A stretch of 64,000 bases of DNA from Erythrocercus mccallii (taxonomy: Eukaryota > Chordata > Aves > Passeriformes > Dicruridae): the NCBI GenBank assembly GCA_013397435.1, contig VZRG01000364.1, positions 132,777-196,776 of the forward strand, written 5' to 3'. Shown one piece after another: positions 1 through 13,400 of this stretch. Each line of letters opens with the position of its first letter. Position 1 is the stretch's first letter. The notes under the pieces were generated by a model that saw only the letters and a list, made by a program, of their open reading frames with translations, searched no databases and had not been told where the DNA came from. A program made the translations under genes and the position numbers.

Positions 1-3000
1 AGACAGGGAGTTGCTGTTCTGAAATCTGTCCAAAATGCACACTAAAGAAAAATTAATCTATAAATTTGTTTGTAACATCCTCAGTGCCTGTCTTAGCCAT
101 TTTTAATGCCAATGAATTGGAAGTTTACAAGAGGTTGGAGAAAAACTCATTGATTTTAACTATTATACCTCTTCCTATTTAAGGATTACAAGATTATATC
201 CAAAGCAAAGAAAAATATACCATCTATTATTAGTGTCAGTTTAACAATATTGTTAAAATTAAATGGTCCTTTAACACACTTCTCAAAGAAGAAGATGGGG
301 AAAAAGTCTGAGCTTGAAAATTAATTCATTACTGCAAAAACTCTTACCCTACTTTTTTTTCTCCTTTGACATCTTCTACCCCTTGGCTTACCTTTCATCC
401 ATGGTCCCACTGACACACAGCTCTTTCCACTTGAAATCGACCATATTGATCAGTATTTGAGCATTCTTTTTCAGAAATACCAGAAGATACTTGAGAAAAC
501 CCATATTTACAGAGATTTTTGCACACTATTTTATAATGAATTCTTACTTATGAGGTGCAATTGGAGATCAATAGAGACAACCGTACTCCTTAGAGGGGAA
601 TGAAATTCAAGATGTTTTAAGCTAATGGCTCAGCAGCTTCTTAAGAGAAAAAAGGTTAAGGAGAGTCCAATCTTTCCTATTTATGTCAATCTGGAAGCTC
701 TACTGCAAAAGAGTTTCTCATTAAAAGTCAGATCAGGGTGTAACTGAATACAGTGCTAGAGTGAGTCTGTGGTAAATCTGAATAGAGAGTAGAGTGAGGC
801 CCGTTCTGTATCAGGAGGAGGGGCAGGATGTGTTTTATAAAATATGAGGACACGACTTTTAAATATACAGGCACTGCAAACTAATTTTTTAGTGTTTCAA
901 GTGAAATTTAAAATGATCAGTTATACAGATGAATGCTGAGCTTCCAGCAGAAACAGGTACTGTAAAACTCAGGGATTTATACTGATCTTACAGTGATATA
1001 TGAAATTTCTTTTTTGTAATATAAAATTTAGCAATTGTGTTAATACCAAGTTCATTGTCATGTGAACCTACTTCTCAACAGCTATTTTGTATTATGTCAA
1101 GCAAATTATCTGTGTAATGAAATAACAAAGTAATTTTTTAGCTTACAAGCAGTTTATTTGGTGCTGTCAGCCAAATTGTCTGATAAATATTGCTGTTTTT
1201 CCTGAGAGCTTCAAGAGAATAGAATTGTGTAATTCTTTTAGACAGAAGAAGTGAAATGTGACATAATACAACAAAGAAGGTGTTTCTATAATTTTATTTT
1301 TAATCCACTCGAACTAAAGTAAATGAATGGGTTGATTATGGAGTGGTGGAAGATACAATACCTGTAAAGACTACAGAAAACCTCTTCAGTTTTGTTGCCT
1401 CAGGTAAAGGTATTTGTCTGTGCTACTGGCAACTGGCCAATTTAATGAATTTTGACAGCAGGAATTCATTTAGACTGATATGCTGTGGTGTAAATATTAA
1501 ATGTATTTTAAAAATCTCTGGCTACATTTCTATTAGGTTCAATCAAGACAGTCAATTGTCTCATGCTATATATAATTGTATATGATGTGATGGTATAAAA
1601 TTCCTCATTTCTTCTGTTATTTTACTAGCCCTTTTGTCATATTAAATGCTGGACTGTGAACTGCAAATGTTATTATCTGTACAAAACTGAGGCATCCTGA
1701 AACAATGCAAACTTGGCAAACTGTGAGCTTTTCATAAGCAAGGTCAGTAGACTGCCTGTAGACTGAGGGCAGAGGAACAAAATAGGTTTAGTTTCAGTCT
1801 TCAACCAACTGCTTTATTATTTCAGTCCAGTCAGAATGAAAAGAGCAAGTTGGAAAGAGGGACCTAAAAAGAAAGGAGCCATTTGACTCGGTAAAGAAGC
1901 AACTCAAAAGCTGTTGATAGGACTTTTAGGGGGAAGGAATACAAGGAGAGTAATGAGCTTCAGCAACATATCATATCCAGAGCAAACCTCTGATGATAAT
2001 ATAAGTTGTGATTTATTTATCTTCCAATATTTGCTAACCCTTCAAGTGGAAACTTTAGGTGGGAACCAAAACGATAGATGCCTAAATCCAAATCTTAAAC
2101 TGAATTTGTAGGAGTTATGGTTTGCAGTTCCCTTCCCAAAGAAAGCTAAAGAGAGAGGAAGATGCCTCAGCTGTTAATGTATGTGCTGGTGAAATCTCTT
2201 AAGTAGGTAGAGAAATTGCAAAGGAAAGCTGACAGAGAGATTGAAATCTGGAATGGGGGAGTGGAGAAGGTGATTGGTAACAAGCCAGGAAGATCTGCAA
2301 TAGCACCTACTGTGAATGAGGAAAGCCTAGCTAACGAGGTGTTTCAACTCACATATTTCCCTCATAGGGAAATGATCCCTTCTCACACAGGGGTGCATTA
2401 AAATGCTGCCCACAGGAGCTGAAGTTTCAAGCCTAATGACAGAGTGGATTAAAAATAAAATGGAAGCCTGACAGGCTGGAAAAGCTGTGAGATCAAGGAT
2501 CATTCTTTCCATGAGGAAAAGATGTACTGGATGGTCATGAGTGACTCACTCCTGTGTGTGATGAAAACTTTGGTCTTGTGTCTGGACCTGATATTGTGGG
2601 AAGTCTTCTTTCTACCAGGAGCTTAAATCTGAGGGATATTGCCAAAGCCTTATAATCAAATAATAATTAGCTGGGACTACTCATTCATGCAGGCATGACT
2701 GATTTCAGTGTCACTCTAAGCAGATAAAAAGTGACTGCTAGACTCTTGGAGGCAGGCTGAGGGGGTCAGAGGTGTTGTAATGTGCTTGTCCGTTGTCCTG
2801 GTCATTCAGGAAAAATGTGTGTCATTCAGTGCTCATATGGAAAAGTAGCCCAGCAAAGTAGGCTCTGACTTCTTTGACAATAGCATGAACTTACAAGAAA
2901 ATACAGGGTGAAATGGAACTGGCTTTGCCTGAAGAAACTAATAGTGTTTCAACTTAAGAAAAACTACACAAAAGGGCAAGCAGTTTCTTCTTTGTTTCTG

Positions 3001-3163
3001 TGATGGATTACATGAGAAGCAATGGGATTATGCTGCAACTGGAAGGAGTCTGGTTCAATATAAGGAGAACTTCCAATGCTAAGTAGAGGTGTATTTGCTA
3101 ACAGATTGACTTATGAGGCATTAAGGGACTCATCATGGCAGGACTGTACAAATGGGTTCGACA

Positions 3164-3180
3164 AATTGATTTAATCAATT
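3164..3180. repeat. Short inverted repeat
   Basis: Two 8-base arms, AATTGATT and AATCAATT, are exact reverse complements separated by one T. The site is AT-rich, lies deep in intron sequence and has no flanking feature, so it is most likely chance. Confidence 0.6.
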
Positions 3181-6100
3181 GAGTGGCTTTTCAGTCATAT
3201 GTTGCTGTTCTTTTGTATTATCACAGAATGCATGTGCTTGCAACTTGCATTCAGAAATACTAGGATAAGATAAGCTGTGGATGCTATTATTTTCCCCTGT
3301 TCATTTGTCATTTTGTGAAAAATTCTGAAGGTAAATACTATATAGTGGGTATTATATTGTCTAAATATTAGTTGTAGTGAAATGGCAAGTGAAAAGTAAA
3401 ATTGAAGGTGGACTTATCTATATTAGTTAATTGCCTTGAAAACTCAAGAGGTAATGAAATCTAGTATTTTTATCCATTTTAAGGAGAAACATATAGATCA
3501 TTTTTTAATAGTTTAATTTAACAGTTTAAGTCTGGTTTCTGGTGGAAAAAGGACGTGGCTTCCTTACTCTATAGCGGTAAGTAACACCATATTTTTTTAC
3601 TCTTAGTGTGATTGATACTGCAGCAATCATACTCCAGTGAGCAACTACTATTATAAGTCACAATTATCCAGCTGCATTTCATTATCTCAAGCAATGATTC
3701 TGGTGTCTCCTTCTGGGTCAAGTTTTTTTTGTATCTTTTCAATTATTGTTCACAGTCCTTCTAATACATCATCAATACAGAGACATATGTTCCTTACTTT
3801 CAGATAGGACCATAATAGCTTCCTCAGGCACTGGATTTAATTTGTTTTCAGTGTCTCTAATAGTATGCATGTTGCTGTTGGTACTTAATTTATGGAGATT
3901 CACTGTTATAAAACTGTGTTTGTAACACATGTATCTTCTTTAAAGAGGCACAATAGCAATATTGTCATTAAGGTAACATCCAGTTTTAGGAATGGCTGTT
4001 AAATATTGCAGGATTAAGTGACACCATTCATCTGTCAAGCAAAAAAAGCACATCTTTTAAAAAGGAAAATTTTAATTTGAGTAAAATTAATTGCAGTCCT
4101 CTTATTGGAATATCACAGATGTTTGAAGAATAGGTTTTTTCTTTTGTCCTTAGGGCTCCCACTATACTTCCGTGTAATAGACACAAATCTGGTATTTCTT
4201 TCTGATACCCATCCATTACTTCTGTGCTTGTAGTGTTCAATGTATCGAATCCTTTTGAGTGAGAAAGGAAAGGTTTGATACTATGCAGATTTGTGATTAC
4301 ATTTCAGATGGTCATTTGTGCTTTGATACTGCTTTTATGTGTCCTAAGTTAATACTCTCTATATGCAAATATTTTCCTTCAAAAGTTCAACACTTCTCTT
4401 AGGGATGATTTGTATTCATTTGCTTCTGTTTTTGGAGGTGCACTCCTGGCTTTTACTAGCCATATTTTGTTGTCCCCAGAAATATTTATCAAATGTCTGC
4501 ATTTATATATCACCAAAACATGGAAGGTCTCTGGTTATTTTGTACAGCTGACTAATACAAAGGCAGTTGGTAGAATTTTAAAGGAAACTTGTAGAGTTCT
4601 GCTTTCCAGATGAGACCTCAAGACTATCTCAGGCCTCTCTTCCTCTACTTCTGTACAGGATTAAAATTAAACATTTTAGTTTCCATATGATTTAAGATGA
4701 TCCATGAGAACTGTTATACTGTACCAGAATAAAGATCCATCTAGTCCTGTTTCTGGTGATTACAAAAGAATAGTTATATTTCCTTTTGTCTTTCCAGCCA
4801 TCTGCTACTTTAGGACTTCTTCAGACAGCTGATTAGGGACTTCCTGAATAATGTCTACTGTGTCCTCATTGTCGACAAACTTGACAAATATTTGATCTCT
4901 TTTTGTAATTTTTTGGCTCCCAAGAGAGATTTTGTAACATTGATTATATAAGCTGAAACATATCATCTTGTTTCTCACTTTTGTTCTCATCTAGGAACCG
5001 TAGTGAGGATGACTCAGCCTGCAGGTATCTATAGGAACAGCCTCAAAAGCAGAGGTCATCCTTTTGCTTATGCATTATTCAGTGTTGAATCAAGCTTCTC
5101 CTCTGTGTAACTGTTCATATATTCTGGAGTATTTCCCTTTCTTCCTTCAAGGAACTTGATGCTGAGTTCCTTCAGGCTGAGTGTATTTGCAATCCATTGT
5201 GTCTAGTCTTGGGAAAAATCCAACTAGGACATGAAAATGCTAGAAATTATGGAAGTAATCCCAATCTTTTATCCTTTGAACCATTCAGCTTGTAAAACGT
5301 GATCAACACACAACAGGGAACGATGCCATCACTGGTAGGTCAAGAAGCAGATGTGAATTAAATACTTCCTATGCTCCCATATTTTCCAGAATATATTGAC
5401 TGATCATTTTGCATAACTTAGCTTATATGGATTTTTAGTGTGAACTCTAAAATCTATTGCAGCTTGTGAAACCAGCACCAAGAATTGCTATATTTGTTTT
5501 ATAGGCGAATACATATATTTGAATGCTTTCACCAGTATATGATGTATTTTGTGGGGGCTATTGCGTGCTTCTTTCAAATCTTCTGATTCTTTCAATGCAC
5601 ATAGACTCTTGGACAACAAAACTTCACAATCTTACCACAACTTACCTATCCAATTGAGTAAACAAAAGCCTAGCAAGGACAGAAAGCAAGACTACCCAGC
5701 TAGTAATTTCAAGTGTTATGTACTCTTTCTCATTCTTTAACATAAGATTATCGCAGCATGGACTCACATTTTCTTCCAAATTTTAATGATCTGGCTTCCT
5801 GTTTGGAATCACTTAACATCCCAATGGCACAAACTGTACTGTTGCTTGTCTTCATCTCTGTGCATGAGATGAAGAACTATGTAAATAATTTACATTTTTC
5901 TCAAGCTATTCTATTTTAATTACCTGTTAATGAATGTGAGTCTGCAGTTGTGTAATGCAAACAATTGATAGAGAAGGTTACAGACTTTGTTTGGGAAAAT
6001 CCATATAAATGGCTAGCATAAGTTAAAATAGAAAAAAGTTCTTTTTAAATTGGAAAATTACTGTGACCTGCAAAGTTATATGGTATCTACAGACTGCAAG

Positions 6101-6596
6101 AAAATGAGAGTTAAAATCATATGTAAAAGTGTGGGAGTATCTTGTTTACTGCCTGAGTTAGCAAAATGCTGAGCAGGCACTGGTGCCCACTAGTTTCATA
6201 CATTGCCCTTCAGTCTTGGCTGTTCCCCTAGGTACTCCAAGGGAATGGTGTCTTGTCAGGATCTCTCTCCTTACAACTAACTCCTACTCTGTTATTCTTT
6301 CTTGTAGAGGACCAGATGTATTGCCTGAATCTTAACTGTCTATTAATCATCTTTCCCATTATCTCTTTAGAACTTTGAGTCTGATTCATAGTATAGTTTA
6401 TCACGAAATAGGGTTGAAGCAAGCGTGGTACACACAGGGTTTTCGAACATCTGATTGCTTCTATTTAAATTTTTAAGGGCTGGAGAAACCTGGAATCTCT
6501 TGATGTTACTCTTACTTTTATGAGTCCTTTGTGCACATTGAAAGATACATTTCTCATCATCTCATGGAGATCCTGTGACTAAATTGGAATAGCAAA

Positions 6597-6649
6597 ATTC
6601 ATATATACCTATATAGGTATATATATAGGTATTCATATATACCTATATA
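6597..6649. repeat. Perfect 24-bp palindrome plus direct 19-bp duplication
   Basis: Positions 6601-6624 read identically on both strands, with the centre CCTATATAGG. A 19-base unit (starting ATTCATATATACC) occurs at 6597-6615 and again, exactly, at 6631-6649. The arrangement suggests a short duplication or an AT-rich cruciform-prone site within an intron. A degenerate TA-type microsatellite could also give this. Confidence 0.85.
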
Positions 6650-7352
6650 AATAGGTAAGAAAGGGCAAAAAAACCCCTAATAAATAGCAGTTTTTCAATT
6701 ACACTTTAAAATACTCATATGGAAACTGAAAATACTTATTGCTGTGCTATTTGCCCCAATAAGGCCTGAAACAGTATCTCTCAGAGAGAGTGAACAATTC
6801 AGTTTAGCTTTAACGGAATGGAAAATTTAAAATCCAGCTTTTGTAAGTTTAATCAGCTGCATTTCAGCAGAGGGCAACAATAATAGGCTACAATTCATGC
6901 AAAAAGATAATAGCATGGAAGAGCATTCTTCTGCATTACTGTTTCTCTGTCACAAAAACTTTTAAATAATAAAATTTAAAAAAGCCCCAAACATTTGCAA
7001 TCATTGTACACACCTGAAGCCAAGGCCTGCTCATTTGTGTACCTGCTGAGAAGTGCTGTGTTCCATGTTCTTCTTTGTTTCCTCTGCAGAGCAGACACAG
7101 ACGTCATGTGAAAATATCCATTTGTGGTTGCAACATCTAGTGCACAAAAATGACTGAATTTGGCCATGGGACATTTTTCATTATGTTCCACTTCATATCA
7201 TCTCCCTGCACAGTATTCTTCATGTCTATGATGTCCAAACATACTGTGAGATGAATTTTTGGGACATATCTAGTAAAATGTATTTGTACCATTAACTATC
7301 AGTTATGCCTTGAACCAAACTTCTTTGACAGCTTTCACTAAAATATGTTTTT

Positions 7353-7500
7353 CCCATCCCTGTAAATTTTCAAAGCCAGAGGTCTGGATGAAACTCTGAA
7401 CAATTATCTAGTGAAAGGTGTCCTTGACCATGGTAGGGGGTTGGAACTAGATGATCTTTAATGTTCATTCCAATCTAAACCATTCTATGTTTCTATGAAT
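7353..7500 (+). mobile_element. CR1 LINE 3' end fragment
   Basis: This reads as the last ~150 bases of an avian CR1 retrotransposon in the sense direction. It starts near CCCATCCCTG, runs through GGTTGGAACTAGATGATCTT, and ends in the CR1 tail CATTCTATG followed by TTCTATGAAT. It is 5'-truncated, as nearly all CR1 copies are, and has many substitutions and small deletions, so it is old. It carries no coding potential. Confidence 0.9.
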
Positions 7501-10373
7501 CCATTATTGGTCTTGTATTATTACCACTTAGCTATTTGCTTATCAGATGCAAGATACTGCAGAGACCTTCTTTTTGACTCCTTCTTCCTTCTGCCTTGAA
7601 TTGATCATCAGTTCCCAAATTACTTTCTCTATGGTGTTCTTAGATTTTTTTCCCAATTTATGTTCATGGAAATTGAATCAGAATAGAATATTATCCCTCA
7701 GCACCTGTTTTTTTGTGCTTGAAGTAGAAGCAGGTCATTCTTTCTAGCTTCAAATCAGCCTATATTATCTTTGCCTTCAGACAAGTGTTTGTTTTCTGTC
7801 TTCTTCTGTCTCCTTTTGTGCCATTCCTGATTTTTAATTGCTCTGTATAAAACATTTTTCTAAAGGATATTCTCAGAATGCCTTTTTTTTTTAGTGTAGT
7901 ATCTGCTTGTTTGTTTTATTTAGAAATATTACATTAATGTATATTTGCAGTGTATTGTACTGGTGTTCTCTGATGAAAACAAATTTTTTTAATTGCATCA
8001 GTTACATAATGCTGTGTGCTATGATTGTGCTTAATAACGTATTGCAATGTATTATTACAATGTATTATGTAGTATTACAATGAGTTCAGTAAAGTTATGG
8101 AAGACTGAAGCAACATTTCTCTCTTAGATAACCAGTAAAGTAGCAGTTTTCTCTTTTCGTTTCTGGAAAATGTTTACTTTTTGGTTTTAATTACAAAATA
8201 TTTTAGACCTCAAAATTAAATTTTACTCAATGTACATTGTAACATACTGGGAAGAGCATATGCATGCTGCCTAATTGTAGAACGTTTTTATTCTGTAATG
8301 TCCCATATTTATGCACATGAATGATAAACATTTAGGTGTTCCTAAAAATAATAACACTCAACAATTTTTAGTTTCAGGTAGACTTGAACAACTATAATGC
8401 AGTTTTCAAGTTTCTGTAAAAGAATTAAAAATAATGCATTTCAAGAAATCGCCATATTACCTGAAAGATAAACATAATTGTTTTAATAATCAAAATAACA
8501 GCAGTTAAAATAACCATGTAATGTAGGTGCTTAGATTATACTTTTGAAAATGAGCTGGAAATTTTAGAATGAGAAAATTATGTTATGAGTATATATTTAC
8601 ATTTCAGAAGAACATTCACAGTATACAATGCACCCAATGTACTTTGTATCTGTTAAAAAATAGTAATCTCTGTGTTTGAAGTAAACAAAACCAATCTTAA
8701 ATTATTTAATATGTAACTGTAACTTGCCACTAAGTAGATATATTCAGTATTTTATTTAGAAAAGTAAAATTTCCTTTTCTTAACATTGCCCTTTCGGAAC
8801 TTAAAATTTTCAGGCTATTAACTGTAGTCTTTGCTTACGTGAAAATACGTGGTTTTTACAAGGACTTTAATAGTTTCTACTAGCACAAACAGGGATTTAT
8901 CATGATGGAGTAATTAATGTTTGATTTAGGAATAAATCCCGGAATTCCTCAAAATATTTTTATATCAATAAATGTGGGTTTTATTTGCTTTTTATTTTAA
9001 AAAAATCGCATAAGGTAGTTGATATCTTGTATGGATTATTTTATACTATTTCTTTGTCCATTGAATGTCCTTGCTCCTCTAATACTCCGCCTCTTCTCCT
9101 TAACTAACATTGAAGAAAGGAGGAAGCTGAGGCTGATGCACATGCAAGAAGGAATGGCAGAAATGTTTTTCTGATGCTTTTGATGCAGGATACAATTGAA
9201 AACCAACTGAAATTGCTTGCCAGCATGTTCTTGACAGTACGAATTATCCTTTGATAGCAAAACTGTGGGATGTCAGTGACAGACTTGCTCAGTATTTGCA
9301 TGAGGAATTCAAAGATCTTGCCACTGTTGTGGAGCCTGGTTGTGGAGCCTGAAAAACACATTGCCACTCACATCTCTGCATGTAATTGTTTTAGGACAAT
9401 ATTGTAAACATTGGAGGAAATTCAGTGATGATTCTTCTTTTCTTCTAAAAAGTTGTTGCAGGTTGGCTGGAAGCAGTTTAATGCTATATTATGTTTCAGG
9501 GCTTTCCAGATAATTCAGATACATTCTATATGGATACCTAATTGACAATGTCTGTAATTTAAATATGTTTTTATTTTAGGTATTAGGTATCTGTCATGAA
9601 TGCACATTTTAGATTTACTAGGTTGTCAGAGCTTATGCTTAAAAAACGACACTTCTAATAATGGTAGGAATGGGTATGCTCTACACATGATTCTTTTTGT
9701 ATTGGACACTTCTGTGTCAGAAAGCTGGCAGTGTTTCTTCAGATGGAGTCTATGAACTGCATGGCCAAACAGACACTCGTCATGAATTAGGTGGCTCAGA
9801 CTGGTTTTCTCTTTACTTTTCACCTAGGGATATTATTGAATATTTTAAGAAAAAATTACTTGAACAATTGTCAAAACTGATTTTGCATACTTGATTTCAC
9901 ACCCAGGATAAAAGGGTAGAGTAAGGGATGTTTCCAAAGCTGTTTCAGCCCAAACCTTCATCATTCCTTAAAGAAAGGAATTTGCATAGAGTTTGATGAC
10001 TTTGGTGGTGGGCAGTAAGTTGCTCTGAAATAATTTTATTTAAATATTTTAGTTTATTTTATATCTTCTAATAAGATAGAAAGAAGAAAAAGACATAGTG
10101 TTTCAGAACTTAGAAATAATTTTGCACGTATGCACTTCTCCTGGATTCTAAACAGCAGAATGAACCACAAAGTGACCACAGAAATATCCCACTGTTCAAA
10201 TGAGCTTGCCAAAGGTTTCAGTTCCGTTGCTACAGGAGATTTTATTTTCTTTTTTGAAAGCATTATTGGAAAGGAGAGTCTTATATATGTGTCTAAAATC
10301 CAGTTGGTTTTTTTGGTTCTGTTTTTCCTTCTAGTGACTGAGTATTAATCTATTTCTTTATTCATTTTTATAG

Positions 10374-10412
10374 ATTAAAAAAATCAACAGGAATTTTCCC
10401 GTAAACCAGCAG
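10374..10412 (+). CDS. SNTG1: SNTG1 coding microexon (13 codons)
   Basis: This 39-base exon translates as IKKINRNFPVNQQ, identical to about residues 271-283 of human gamma-1-syntrophin as recalled. It is preceded by a pyrimidine-rich tract ending TTTTATAG and followed by the donor CAG|GTAAGA. It encodes the basic linker just before the second PH region. Both flanking introns are phase 0, so skipping it would remove 13 residues without a frameshift. It is far too short for ORF-based detection. The identification rests on exact peptide match, both splice sites, and its position before the next SNTG1 exon. The intron downstream is about 19.7 kb. Confidence 0.93.
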
Positions 10413-13400
10413 GTAAGAAAAATAAACATTTGAGTTTTTTTAATTTATGGTTCTTATTCTTATTTGAACCATCTTTAATTGTGCAGTAGCTGTTCATCAT
10501 TCTATCTGAACAATTCTCAGTAGATTTTCTTTAGAGAGTTCCTTGGTGTTTTACTTTCTCAACTCAGAGGGACCTGGAGTGTTTCATCAGAAGTAAGAAC
10601 AGACCTAATGTTTTTAAATTAACCTATTTGATGCAGATATATATACTTTTCTTCAGATTGTGTCTTACCAGTTTTACTATAAAAGGGGAATGTTATCATT
10701 ATCCTTTATAGAATTAGCCAGAATAAATCAATGATCCAAAATTCTAAAAATGTATGGTCTTTTGGTGTTTGCTTGGTTTTTTTGCCTGTTGACAAAGGAA
10801 GGCATAAAAAATTAATATTTGCACAACAATGTAAACAAAGTATGAATAAAAATTACCAGAGTAGTCCTCTGTATATTGTACAGTTAATTATGTATATATT
10901 TTTATGACAACTATGGATTACATAATGACAGTTTCTTTTTAAGAAACGTGAAAACATGGGGAAACAGAGCAACCTGATTCATAAGAAGGAAAAAACTGCT
11001 TCCTTGTAGAAGGAGAGAAATATGTAAAGGCCTGAGTGTACACTTGTCTACAAGAGGACAAATTTGAGGAAGAAAAGTGCTTTCACCTCTCTTACATCAA
11101 ATCTTCAATTAGCCAACATGTTTCTCAATTCCATTTCTTCTGTCCAAATTTATTTATATAGAATTGTGCTGAGTGTAACTCACAATTAGAAGATCCATAA
11201 ATGTAAAATTTAATGAAAATAATATAATAATACTAATATTAACAATAATAACAACTATATGGGTAAGTATAAATGAAGCTACAATAAATGAAATTAACAT
11301 TTGGGAATTTTCATAATAGTTTATATAAACATCAGATGCAGAAAGTGCAAAGATATGCTCCTATCTTAAAATAAAGAAGATACTGCCTAGTGAACAAAAA
11401 ACCAGTTAACTGGCTCCATTTTCACTGTTATGATTAACCCTAAACTTACCGCTTTGCTTTTATTACTGTAAAAAATAAAAAATATGAACAGTTACAATGC
11501 TCACCACTCTAACATATAATTTTGGGATGTCTTCTGTTTTGGATCCCTTGGCATATGAGGTCAACAAGGCATTTTATTCTTCATTAGAACTCCTGTGGAA
11601 AGCAGGAATATCCTTCCTGGCTTGAATAGCCTTTTGGCCATGCTATCTGTTAGGACAGCCTGCAATTATAAAGCACTCATTTCTCGTCAGCACCAATCAT
11701 TACACTCCAAAGGAATTAATATGGAGCACTTCCAGAAACTCAATCATAAGGTCAAACTGGAAAGAGAGGCTGATTTGGTGGGCAGTGAGACTGATAAGAT
11801 CTGGCCTGTCAAATACTGAAGAAGGTTTACTTATCTGTGGATGTCTGAAATTTTAAGGAACATTGAATTCAAAACCAAATTTCCTTTTTGGCTTCCCTAA
11901 TGTAGAGAGGACTGTAGGTTTTTATCATAAAAGAAGTGAGGAAAAATCACCTAATTTAAGTGAAATAGTTAAATAATATTTTTGAGAAGAGTCCAAAAAG
12001 GCTACACAGATGTAAGTTGATTTCTGTCTTCATGTGCAACAAATAGTAACTTGGTATGTAGGGAAGAAACAAGACTTTTTACTTGTTATGTCAACACATC
12101 ATTTATCTAAAATCTTGAATACTCTTGTCATCTGGATTTTTTAAAAATAAAATAAATTTTTTGTCTAAGAGGTTGAACAGCTAGTTTTAACTTTTTTCTG
12201 CAAGCACATCATGGACTTGAAAGCTGTCTTCATCCTATTATGCTTTTTTAAAAAAAAGGAAAGTTATGCATATTTTATTTCACTTCACAAATACCCATGG
12301 GATTTTTTAATGAACACTAGCAGGGTAATTGAAGGTTATTATCACTTAGAATTTTTGTACGCATATATGTGGATTTTAATTAGTTAAGAGGGAAAGCAGT
12401 TTTCAACCCAGAGTCAAGAACCAGTCCTTAGGATTCCTTCATGAAAATATTCTTGATATGGAGAAAACAATAGGAACACAGATAGACCCATCGGCATTAC
12501 AGTGAGGAAACAAATGGACCTGCATAGGTGTGTAAGATGTTGTAGCTCCAATACTGTTATCCAAACATCTCAATGTTGCAGCAAGTCAAAAAGATAAAAG
12601 AAAAAGTAATTACAAAAGACTTGTTGACTGCGCATAATGTGGCAGCTTTCCTTTAATGCAGTAATTGTGAAAGCAGATTTGTCTGGAAAATCGTTAGAAA
12701 GATAAGATACATTAATTAAAATTTAAAGATCAAAGATGATGGGTATTGATAAGATGGTGATAATTATTTGGAGAGCATGAAGCAATAAGAAGTTCTCAGA
12801 ATGGTGATAGTACATGTAATAGTGGTGGAAAGATGATGCAAAAAGTGCTGGAAAAGGACCCCCAGAAGAGGAATCTTTTTGAAGAAGATTGTGGGACAAG
12901 ACGGAAATAAAGTTCCCCCTCTCTGAGTTGACAGTGATGAAAAGAACACTTGAAATGGTAAGAAATAGAAAATTAGTTGTGTTTTCTCTATTGGAACTGT
13001 ATGCATTAGACATAAATAGTAACATTTAAGAATATAATAGCAAGTAGTTGAGAAAAAAATAATTTTTGATTCAAAATCTACTGCATATTTCAAATATGTA
13101 CTAAAAAAAAGATGCTGTAGGCAAAATTTCTATAAATTCAGAGAAAAAAGTGTTTAGACCTCATAGCAGAGAGGCACAAAGAACAGAATATTCAGGGCTT
13201 CAGCTTCTCTAGCTGATCAGCCAAGATGGGAATGGAAACATGGCCATGTTTCCTTTTCATGGAACTCCTGACCTCTGTTGAGCTGTTACACTGATTACAG
13301 CAAATGTCAGCTCCTGGGAGAGCCATCATTAGGCAGGTGAGTTTTGAAAGGCAGCATTGGCTCCCTGCTAGTGCTTTCCAAATGACAGGTCAGTAAACTG

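Larger units (their letters stand above)
1..10373 (+). other. SNTG1: Upstream SNTG1 intron, 3' part
   Basis: No coding exon was recognised here. The stretch ends in a good acceptor, a pyrimidine-rich run followed by TAG just before 10374. It contains a CR1 3' fragment (7353-7500), a perfect 24-base palindrome with flanking duplicated sequence (6597-6649), a 17-base inverted repeat (3164-3180), and a possible ancient LINE-like piece around 4700-4990. Short open frames occur on both strands, as expected by chance in AT-rich DNA. None has splice, homology or composition support. Confidence 0.8.

Noticed and set aside
12723..13093. Overlapping minus-strand frames of 100 and 109 codons, rich in Phe, Leu, Ser and Tyr
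   Set aside because: The composition follows from an A-rich + strand. There is no domain, two frames are open at once, and there is no splice or promoter support.
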